DNA of 64,000 nt from Leuctra nigra (taxonomy: Eukaryota; Arthropoda; Insecta; Plecoptera; Leuctridae): NCBI GenBank assembly GCA_934045905.1, contig OW203769.1:14167705-14231704 (forward strand), in the 5' to 3' direction. Under the pieces are notes generated by a model. That model searched no databases. It worked only from the letters and a program-made list of their open reading frames with translations, and was not told the origin of the DNA. Below are positions 55,371-64,000 of the stretch, piece after piece; position 1 is the stretch's first letter, and every line of letters starts with the position of its first letter. The position numbers and the translations under genes were made by a program.

Positions 55371-56475
55371 TGTGCCAGGATTATTGACGAAGGCTCGAAC
55401 TCCGACCTCCGGCACTTCGATTATATCAGGGGCGGGGAGGGGGAGGGGGGTCAGGTGTACGTTGATGTAGTCTCTCACTGCGGACTTCTCTTGTGAACAA
55501 ATAGAGATTAATAGTTCTCTAAGCTCTCATAATTACATTCCACTAGGACAGCAGGTAAAAATTTGCAAATTAATTTAGGTTATACAATTTTACTTTAGCC
55601 GTCAACACAACGCATTTCTTACATTTAAACTTTACAAAATATTTTATACAATTATGCAACATTCAATCATCTTCTTCCTCATCCTTTTTCCAGCAATATA
55701 TTTTTAATTCTGATTTTCCTGTCAATAAAAATCAACTGAGAAGAGTAGTAAGGTTTGGTTCTGGGGAGTTTTGTATCAAGGTCAGTGGTCCCGCAAAGGG
55801 GGAAATTTACTTGTCACCCATCTCCTCCTGTTTTTTGAAAAGAAACTGTGCTGATTTGCATTCTCTTTTGGATATTAAATTTCTTAAAAATACACTACTT
55901 TTTCAGCTCACGATAAATATTAGATTCTTATACTACTTATCAAGCTTACATCTTTTCATCAGATATTCATTTTACACGTTAGGTATGTTTTTTAACCAGA
56001 ACAGTGACCATTTTAGCGCCCAATGCTCGCTTTTAAAGTGTTAAAAATCCAATACAGCACTGCGGGGCATGTTAGGGCTTAAGCCCCCCCCCCCCCCCCT
56101 CCCCCAACCCTCCCCGTGCTGTGGAATTGATCGTGTTTTTCGGTCCAACACCTTCCCTCTTTATACGATTTCCATTTCACCATTGTCTACATTATTATAT
56201 CGAGCTCACCCCCTCCCCCCCCCCCTCCCCACACCCTCCTGGCAAAGATCCCGGCAGTGCCAATAATCAAGGTCATGATCATGATTCGGGGTGCCGAGCA
56301 CTAACATAACTCATTTGTGTATGGGCAGTGCATAAAGAACGTCAAGCTAGTAATGTGATATTTTGACCCCCCCTCCCCCCTGTTACGCTGTGTCACACTT
56401 TTCGAGACCCCCCCCCTGTCGGTCTCCGGACCGACAAACTTAACCGAAATTAGAAGTATTAATTATCTAGTATTA
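55371..56475. other. Stretch with C tracts and no supported gene
   Basis: C-rich runs at 56085-56105, 56213-56226 and 56402-56410. GTGCATAAAGAACGTCA at 56329 and CTGTGTCACACTTTTCGAGA belong to the G-tract MITE family. No exon chain is seen. Confidence 0.5.
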
Positions 56476-56991
56476 AGCTGGGTCCACATAGGCCGTTTTT
56501 CCGTTTTGCGTTTTCCGTTTTTACTCTTTGAATATCGCCGTTTTTAGTAGGACTGTCCACATAGAGCGTTTTGCGTTTTGCGTCTTCTACAAGAACGTTT
56601 GTAAGCACCTTGATCACGGCTTTGTTTAAATAGTACTTTCGAGATGTCAGGAGGCCGTGGCAAACAAAATTGTTCATTCAACATTATATCTGTCAGTGAC
56701 AGTTTGTTAGTAATTAGGCGGACTAATATACTTCACAGGTATGTAAATTTAAAATAATGCGTCTAGTGTCAGATCGGCCATGTTATTTGACCATGTGACG
56801 TAGTCGTACGTGATTGGTTATTAAAAGTTTTACGTCACTTCCGCCGTGCGTCTTTTTTAAAATCCTCGTTGAAGTTTATGCGGCGCGGCGAGGATAAAAT
56901 CCGCGTGCGGCGGGCTTGTGATTGGTCAAGAGAGAAAAACGGAAAACGCAAAACGGAAAAACGGCCTATGTGGACCCAGCTTTAGGCTATC
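56476..56991. mobile_element. 516-bp MITE with TTA duplication
   Basis: AGCTGGGTCCACATAGGCCG followed by TTTTTCCGTTTTGCGTTTTC, mirrored at the right end. TTA is on both sides (56473-56475; 56992-56994). An inner CCGTTTTGCGTTT block is repeated. PIF/Harbinger-like by target. Confidence 0.9.
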
Positions 56992-57356
56992 TATCTATCG
57001 TGTAGTATTATCAGGGGCAAGTTGTAAGTTAGGTTTGTAAAACAGGTACAATATTTTTACAATCAACCGGGCCTTGCCGCTGCGATCTTGGTCGGACGAG
57101 TGATTTGTGTTGATATTATGACGCAGAATATAACTACAACTTCTTTTGATTATGTTGTCTTTTGGCGTAGATTCTTAGAATTCCGCAGTAGCTAATTAGT
57201 TATTCAATACGTGTCAATAATATTGCCAAAATTTTAACAATAATTACTAGAAAGTGTGTGACTTTTATCAGTACAAAAAAGTTTAAAACGGGTTAAAGAT
57301 TGATTGGTTTCTGAATTTCGTGAATGTTTTCTTTTATACACGAATATTCTCTATAG

Positions 57357-57738
57357 TAACGTCCCATCCGAAGGACGGTGTGACATTCACAGCACGGGTC
57401 TCATCAACCCGCGCCGTCGAGAGACTGATAACAGATAGATGGAGGGAGGTCGTCACACTAACCCCCAAACACCCCAGTCGGCAGCAACCGGCAATCCAGA
57501 GTTTACCCATCCAACTACAGACCCAACTCTATTACACGAGAACCGAGATGTCCAATACACCAGCGGTTGGATGGGTGATCGTTCAACTCTGTCCTGCTAT
57601 TTGCTGCCGTTGGGCCAGAGAGACTGGGGTGTTTGGGGGTTAGTGTGACGACCTCCCTCCACCTGTTATCAGTCTCTCGACGGCGCGGGTTGTGGAGGCC
57701 GTGCTGTGAATGTTACACCGTCCTTTAGATGGGACGTT
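57357..57738. mobile_element. Foldback with arms of about 130 bp
   Basis: TAACGTCCCATCCGAAGGAC, ACGGTGTGACATTCACAGCA, CGCCGTCGAGAGACTGATAA and CACTAACCCCCAAACACCCC are mirrored on the right. The overlapping 69-107 codon frames are shadows. The DNA that follows (57739-57810, GTAGGCTACATGCCGGTACC) may be part of a dispersed repeat. Confidence 0.8.
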
Positions 57739-57865
57739 AAGCCGTTGGCCTCCTTGGTATCTTTCGTCAGGAGTAGGCTACATGCCGGTACCGGGTTTCC
57801 TCTCCTCACTAGTGGAGCCTCGGCTCTGTTGAGAATAGGTTTAAATCTAAATAAAGTTTAGATGA

Positions 57866-58583
57866 TCGCTGGCACGTCACACAGACTATAGACTGCTTCC
57901 ATGTTGCACGGGCTTGCACCACGACACACACACTATAGGTTGCGTGTAGCCGGCTTATCCAGGCTCTCCTACGGGAATATATCCTGTGTACAGACGCAGA
58001 GCATGACACACCGACTATAGACTGCACGGGCTTGCACCACGACACACACACTATAGGTTGCGTGTAGCCGGCTTATCCAGGCTCTCCTACGGGAATATAT
58101 CCTGTGTACAGACGCAGAGCATGACACACCGACTATAGACTGCACGGGCTTGCACCACGACACACACACTATAGGTTGCGTTTAGCCGGCTTATCCAGGC
58201 TCTCCTACGGGAATATATCCTGTGTACAGACGCAGAGCATGACACACCGACTATAGACTGCACGGGCTTGCACCACGACACACACACTATAGGTTGCGTG
58301 TAGCCGGCTTATCCAGGCTCTCCTACGGGAATATATCCTGTGTACAGACGCAGAGCATGACACACCGACTATAGACTGCACGGGCTTGCACCACGACACA
58401 CACACTATAGGTTGCGTGTAGCCGGCTTATCCAGGCTCTCCTACGGGAATATATCCTGTGTACAGACGCAGAGCATGACACACCGACTATATAGACTGCA
58501 CGGGCTTGCACCACGACACACACACTATAGGTTGCGTGTAGCCGGCTTATCCAGGCTCTCCTACGGGAATATATCCTGTGATC
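57866..58583 (+). repeat. 118-bp tandem repeat, six units
   Basis: The unit includes GACTGCACGGGCTTGCACCA, CACTATAGGTTGCGTGTAGC, CTCTCCTACGGGAATATATC and GCAGAGCATGACACACCGAC. Copies are almost identical and the period is exactly 118 apart from one unit with an extra TA. Frames of 66 codons repeating at 118-bp steps are shadows. Confidence 0.95.
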
Positions 58584-59935
58584 GTGCAGAGCGTGTAATC
58601 CTGTGCTCTGTTACGAGAGCATGGGAGGGAAGTTAATTAAAAACAAAGTCTCGTCGGTGTGCGTCGCGGCGCTGCAATCTGTGAGGGAACAGGCGTCGGG
58701 GGGGGGTATTGGTTTCGAGGTAGACACATGGAAAAATTGAATTTTTATCGAGGAGTTCGATAGCATCATACGATATATTGTTGAGAACATACCACGTCAT
58801 TTCTACGAGTCTCCCATTGTGTCTTTTTTTGTGAAGTTTTTTTTAACCCATTACAACCCCCTTCCCCCCTTCCCCGCTCACCCCCCTCATTACAAATTTT
58901 TAGCGTAATCGCGGCTAGAGCACTGGTGGCTATCGTGGTGGTATACTAGTTAAATGGCGGATGACAGGAGCACATATGTACAAATAAAAATATTTGCTTT
59001 TGTTGTTTGTCATGGCTATAAAAAAGTAAATTTATAACTAAATTTCGATATCATTTGTTTCTCCATTTCACTGCACTTGGAAACACGAACTGTAAAAACA
59101 ATTAAGTGAATCTGTAGACGGACAGTAGCCATCTTGCCAGAAGTGGCTTCATCACGTATTGCTTATTTGCGCGAAGAATATGCCTTACATCCAAAGGTCT
59201 ATTATGGATGCAATACAGAGGATGGCTGGTAAGCTGTCAATGCGTTATACCGAATCACACACCATTTTCCATCTAAATGTTACTTAACTTTTGTATGCTC
59301 CTTATATTTTGTAAAAAACATTACACACATTGTTACATTGATTATCACATATGTGATTGGACGAAGGCAGAAATACTGGTTATTGAGACTTCCTCAAGAA
59401 TCATTGTAATGGACATCGGGCCATCTACCTCTGAGGTATATTACACAGATTAGCGATGCACTGATGCAGTGAAGTGAAATTGCAAGATAATGCCTTGCAC
59501 GCTGGGTTAGTGTAATTTTCCAAGGATTCCTTATCTCCAAGGTCAAACTCTCTTCCTTTATTGCGGTTATTAAGATTAATGTAAATTCAAGCATTGTATT
59601 AATCGAGCTAGTTTACTTGCGTCTCTGTTTGACTTCTTTGTGAATTACCGCTAATTTGCTATCTGTCTTTGCGTGACATTTGCCATTTATATCACTTGCA
59701 TATTTTATTTCAAACGAGATTCTCTGATGTCCTGGCTTCATCGCCCGCCAATCCTCAACTAAAAATGTAATAACATTCTAAACTATAAATACAAAATGTT
59801 TTGAACTGATACACATTTCATGTTTTTTTTTTTTTAGAATTGTCGGTAAATTTATCAATCGGCACGATCAGACGATTTTTTAAAATGAAAGAAATATTTA
59901 CACTCTAAAAAATATTCTTGCTACGTGATACTAAC
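58584..59935. other. Stretch without a supported gene
   Basis: G tract at 58699-58705 and C-rich DNA at 58853-58890, then AT-rich unique DNA. A weak family D phrase (CAAGAATCATTG, CTCTGAGGTATATT) lies at 59392-59450. Confidence 0.4.
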
Positions 59936-60551
59936 AAGGAAAACGCTCAGTGTACCGCGTTGATGAGCGAGCACGGGTACGTGCAAATTCTCGAACCGGA
60001 AATGCGTACACAACGCACAGAAAACATATACATCCATATTAAATTGAAATATGACGAACTCCACCAACATAAAAGTATCAGGCTTTTCATCGAAACTTGA
60101 AAATTGCATCTAAGCACCATGGTACATATAGCAAATCAGATTAATTCAATTGGCACTGGAAAACATTCATTTCGATACTTATCATTTCTGACAGTTATTA
60201 AAAATGTCAATAAGTTCATACGTTCTTAACTGATTGGGATGCAAATTTGTAAAATAAGAGACAATGTTGGTCTTAATGATCGTGCAAAATATGAGTTTGA
60301 TCAGAATTATTGAAGACCGTTTTCATTTTTCAGCCTATCAGGAGATATTTATTTAAATTTTAACCAATGAATGGATTTCAAAAAAAATTAAGGTCAGCAA
60401 ACAGAAAAGGTTGTCTCTACATGTGTGCAAAATTTCAGATCGATCGGTGAAACGGTGCGACTTCCATTGCTCCAGGTAGCAGCAAAAGGAAAAAAAAACA
60501 GAGGTCCGTGCCAAAAGAGCCAAAAGGAGACGCTCGCTTCGCTCGCTCAAT
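59936..60551 (-). mobile_element. Helitron-like element, short copy
   Basis: The CTAG end has decayed to CAAGGAAAACGCTCAGTGTA. The GCGAGCG end is intact (GACGCTCGCTTCGCTCGCTC). It shares TGCGTACACAACGCACAG and AACATATACATCCATATT with 13948-14771. Confidence 0.7.
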
Positions 60552-60628
60552 CAATTGCCATTGGCTGATGTCAACAATTCAACAAATACCTACAGTTAAA
60601 TTGAAGTATTCTCTTATACAATGACTCA

Positions 60629-61425
60629 TTGAGCGAGCGAAGCGAGCGTCTCCTTTTGGCTCTTTTGGCACGGACCTCTGTTTTTTTTGTTTTTTTTGTT
60701 TGTCTGTCGTCTGCTCGTATACAGGTCACACCGTTTATTCGATCGAGCTGAAATTTTGCACACATGTCCAGACCAAATATGAGATTTGCTGACCCAAATG
60801 TTTTTGAAATCCCTGATTGGTTCAAATTTGAAACCATTTTTCCGGTGATTTTAGTAATTTAAACTAGAACCGATTTGACCGACCAACTTAAAATTTCGCA
60901 TGGGTCATTGGGACCAACATTTAAGGTATTTATGCCAATTTTCAGTCTAATCTGAAGTTATTTTCAAAAGTTTTGGTCATTTTAGGGACATTTTGCGTGT
61001 TGGCTGTCAAATTCACGGCGACTTCGAATCTTCAGTTCAAGGCAAGGTAGTTAGAGCTGAAAGTTTTTAAACGATATGAAACTAATATTGACCGTTCAAC
61101 AGATTGATATGATATTGGTGTACACACTTATATCATATGATTTGAGTGGTCCCAGGTATTTTTGAACGATTATCATGTGATTTTGAAAATAAACAAAGAA
61201 CCGTTCAATCAAAGTTCGATCGATTAATCGATCAACTTAAAACTAGCAAGGTTATTGGGACCAATATTTTTTGAGATTTTGGAGATATTTAATATTTATA
61301 CAAGTCTGTGACGAAATCAAGAATAATTGGCTTTTAATGACATTTTCGATAGACATTATTTCGGTTACAGGTGTTGCGCGTATCAGTGCTCGCTCATCAA
61401 CGCGTAACACTGAGCGTTTTCCTAG
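60629..61425 (+). mobile_element. Helitron-like element facing the preceding copy
   Basis: TTGAGCGAGCGAAGCGAGCG to TTTTCCTAG followed by TATCA. With 59936-60551 it forms a head-to-head pair, 77 bp apart, with the GCGAGCG ends inward. The internal sequence diverges from the first copy but resembles 29596-30900. Confidence 0.75.
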
Positions 61426-61431
61426 TATCAC

Positions 61432-61530
61432 CATTACAAATATGATTTGATGAACACCGAGCTACTGCTCTTTGCGCTCACCTCAAGAATCATTGAAATG
61501 TACTAACGTCCTTCTGCCTCTGAGTTTCAG
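61432..61530 (-). repeat. Family D fragment
   Basis: ATTACAAATATGATTTGATG and GCGCTCACCTCAAGAATCAT match the reverse of family D. The middle part differs. Confidence 0.45.
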
Positions 61531-61985
61531 AATGACTCTGTGTTGACAGATAGACGTCTATTGGCTGAGAAAGCAAAACATTCGATTATGAATGAGTCTA
61601 GCTATAAATAAAACGCGTGAAACGCACAGTTTTAGTATATTTAGAACGATTCTCAATGCTGGGTTAACGTGCCTTCAAGTAATATTTCATCTAATATACC
61701 GGACATGAAGTCTCGGGTCTAAATAAGTAACAGATTAACCCCCCCCCCCTCCCCCGCACCAGGCCGCCCACGTGATCACAAATAGAGCAAGATCATTGAT
61801 ACAGAGCGAGCGTGGGTTACATTCCCTAGGCGAGTTCGTGACATTGTTAGGTTTGTTAATTTTTTATTGGATTAAAATCGTATTTTTTTCTGTATTCTTG
61901 TTCATGATTGTGATGCTTAATCTTTTTTGTTATCTAAATGTTTATTAATAGATATTTAAAATCGATTCGATTGTTCGATAAACGT

Positions 61986-62440
61986 CAGTGGTCGAATTGG
62001 AAGTTGGTCCATGGGGAGATGGTGTATTGTTAAAAATGTTCCAAGTTAATGGGGGGGGGGGGGGGGGGGGGGGGGCGGGGGGTCTGGGTGGAGGACCAAA
62101 CGAGATTGAATGCATGGTTTTCTATGTATTATAGCTCCTTGGGAGGACCCCCCCAGCATCGTGAGGGTCCGGGGCGCCACAACCCCGGAAACATTTTTAA
62201 TTTCCGAAATGAATTTGGTGCATTTCTACGCGGTTTTGACGCTATATAAGCTTATTTTATCTCAACAAATGGCATCTAGACGCTAAAATGACAAATTCTC
62301 TGAAAATTGTATTTTTTGACGTAAATAAGTGCTGTTTTTTAAATCTTACATGGGGGATGGTAATTGGACAAATTATAGCAATGGGGGAATGGAACTATCA
62401 ATATATTCGAACCCCCCCCCCCCCCCCAATTCGACCACTG
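61986..62440. mobile_element. 455-bp element with CAGTGGTCGAATTGG ends
   Basis: Fifteen-base exact inverted ends, CAGTGGTCGAATTGG, starting CAGTG as in hAT. I see no 8-bp target duplication. The body includes a G tract (62050-62077) and a C tract (62412-62427). Confidence 0.7.
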
Positions 62441-62829
62441 CGGTTCGTGGTATTAATTTTATTTTTTATAATTTCTGGTTATTAATAAAATTATAAATCA
62501 TTTCAATTTTATATGATCGTAAAGTCTCCTGTCAGTACGGCACATATCACATACCTGTTTTTGTCGGTTGGCAATGCGCAGGTCATACAGTTCCGCTGAT
62601 CAAGATGAAATATGGCATAACTGAATGATTTTCAATCATACCCTCAGATTGTCTCAATGATGATAATTTGAATTGAATTTCGCGTGTACGATTTAGTTGT
62701 ATGTAAGTATTTTTAATATGTTAAAGTTTTAAACCTAATCGGGTAATATTTTAAGAATTATTGCTATGACCATGAAAAGTGGTCGGTTTACCTATCTTGA
62801 AAAATTACACTTACAGCTTAAAAGATGTA

Positions 62830-63333
62830 CACTTGGCACAACTAAAATTGATCGCTCAATAAATCTGATTGACTGAAAAATGTTACATCGCACCATCAGA
62901 AGTCAATCCACGCAATCTCCTTGTCTCACTCTAGTAGGTGACCTCACATTTCAATGATAATAATAAGCATTGATTGGAAAGGAACATGACCAGCGGAACA
63001 GGTATGGCTGAGTGGTAACGCTCTGAACTTGTATTCCGGAGGCCCGGGTTCGATTCCCGCGGCCGCCCTTCCTGACTGAGGTTTTTTCGTGGTGTTTCCT
63101 CAGTCGACAGGCAAATGCTGGGAAGGTACCCTACTAATAGGCCACGACCGCCTACTTCCCAACTTTCTTCCTTACTTACTCTTCACCATCCATCTCCCAA
63201 TCATCATCATAATCATTCATCCGTCGCCATTAGCCTCGCTGCAGAACAGTGCGACGTTAAGCCCCAGACAAAAAAAAACATGACCAGCAGTCATTCAAAT
63301 TTGTTCACCGATCAATTTTTGTTGTGCCGAGTG
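62830..63333. mobile_element. TA-flanked MITE carrying a SINE
   Basis: CACTTGGCACAACTAAAATT and AATTTTTGTTGTGCCGAGTG are inverted, between TA dinucleotides. It is the same family as 44338-44548, expanded by the SINE insertion at 62995-63276. Confidence 0.85.
62995..63276 (+). mobile_element. Full-length tRNA-derived SINE with target duplication
   Basis: AACATGACCAGC stands on both sides (62983-62994; 63277-63288). Box A TGGCTGAGTGGTAACGC and box B GGTTCGATTCC are intact. The body has CAGTCGACAGGCAAATGCTG and ends ACGTTAAGCCCCAGACA with an A run. This copy defines the family at 282 bp. Confidence 0.93.
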
Positions 63334-63336
63334 TAC

Positions 63337-64000
63337 CAGGAATGGAGCCTTTCCTGTGGATTCAATCTCACTTTCAGAATCTCGTTGTGCAGCTAATTTT
63401 ATTTTATCCACAACACATATGAATAACCTAACGCAGAACCTAAAATTCTTCATATCTAATTTTACTCTCGGGGAGGGAGGGGGGGGGGGGGGATTAAAAA
63501 AGGTTGACATATATTCCTGTTTTTGCAGTACAAATTCACTCGCAGTTCCACACATAAAAGTTATCATCACAACAAAATCCCCTTCCTTTGCCAAGCTGCG
63601 TCTCCACTGCCGCGATTCCGCAGCGCGCCGCACGCATCGCAACGCCGGCACGCAGCGCATTGGCGCAGGCGCTGAGACCTGGCTTGCTGAATAGACAGTA
63701 GATTGTGTGTAATCTGGCGGCTTATGGAGTAGACTGAATCAATGCATTGCGGACACCTAATGGGGCTTACGACACAGCCGTTTGTGTTTGCAAGTTGGTA
63801 ACCGCGAAACAAACTGCTTAAGCCCCGCAAGCTGCGACCACAGAGATGATTTAGAGGCTGTGATTTGGACCAACTTGATAAGCTTTTGATTGGTTGGAAT
63901 ATGAAAATGGTACGGAGATTATAGCGTGTAACTGATCAAGCTGAAATTAGTTGCATGATTAATTACAGTTACTTTTAAGACTTTAAAAGAGGGATCTCCG
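63337..64000. other. Window end without a supported gene
   Basis: A G tract at 63478-63492 and a GC-richer part at 63590-63690. The several overlapping frames (up to 121 codons) are on both strands and show no family pattern. Confidence 0.4.

Noticed and set aside
54249..55478. 409-codon minus-strand frame
   Set aside because: It is a 17-bp minisatellite; every frame is open and the peptide is purely repetitive.
57809..58636. Series of 66-80 codon frames at 118-bp steps
   Set aside because: They follow the tandem repeat exactly.
1..64000. CRISPR arrays, operons or a prokaryotic defence system
   Set aside because: Introns, SINEs, LINE remnants and ZAD fingers show eukaryotic nuclear DNA, and tandem repeats here lack unique spacers.

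Overview
This is a eukaryotic nuclear window with AT-rich, repeat-dense DNA, GC-rich exons and GT-AG introns. One gene encodes a ZAD-type zinc-finger protein, a class found in arthropods and most abundant in insects, so an insect (or close arthropod) is the best guess; the order cannot be told from this sequence. Only two multi-exon protein genes could be assembled with consistent splice phases. The rest is transposons, foldback elements, satellites and minisatellites.

Gene 1 (plus, 20147-28081) is an 11-exon major facilitator gene resembling SLC18B1, the vesicular polyamine transporter. Its 426-residue product has every splice phase in agreement. Its introns hold a TA-flanked mariner foldback, other foldbacks, a minisatellite that repeats the exon-8 splice donor, and an 8-copy minisatellite of about 137 bp. 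The first coding exon is preceded by tandem 129-bp partial copies of its own intron-exon junction.

Gene 2 (minus, 43509-51300) is a 5-exon ZAD plus nine C2H2-finger protein of 587 residues. Its stop codon lies where a 54-bp minisatellite begins, and a small piggyBac-like element sits in its third intron.

Layout: 1-8.4 kb, dispersed repeats including two copies of a 1.6-kb element and a tandem duplication of about 0.95 kb. 8.5-20 kb, SINEs, a Helitron-like family, a 128-bp exact inverted repeat with a hammerhead-like core, and foldbacks. 20-28 kb, SLC18B1-like gene. 28-32.2 kb, MITEs, a Helitron-like copy split by a LINE 3' end. 32.5-38 kb, a satellite of about 152 bp made of two monomer types and split by a 1.85-kb hAT-like element with an 8-bp target duplication. 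38-43 kb, sparse. 43-51.3 kb, zinc-finger gene. 51.4-64 kb, minisatellites (17 and 118 bp), MITEs, two converging Helitron-like copies and a SINE nested in a MITE.

The two genes have no visible functional link. The more unusual material is structural: a recurrent Helitron-like family, the hammerhead-like palindrome, repeat-borne splice donors and stop codons, and many transposons whose boundaries can be set to the base by their target duplications.
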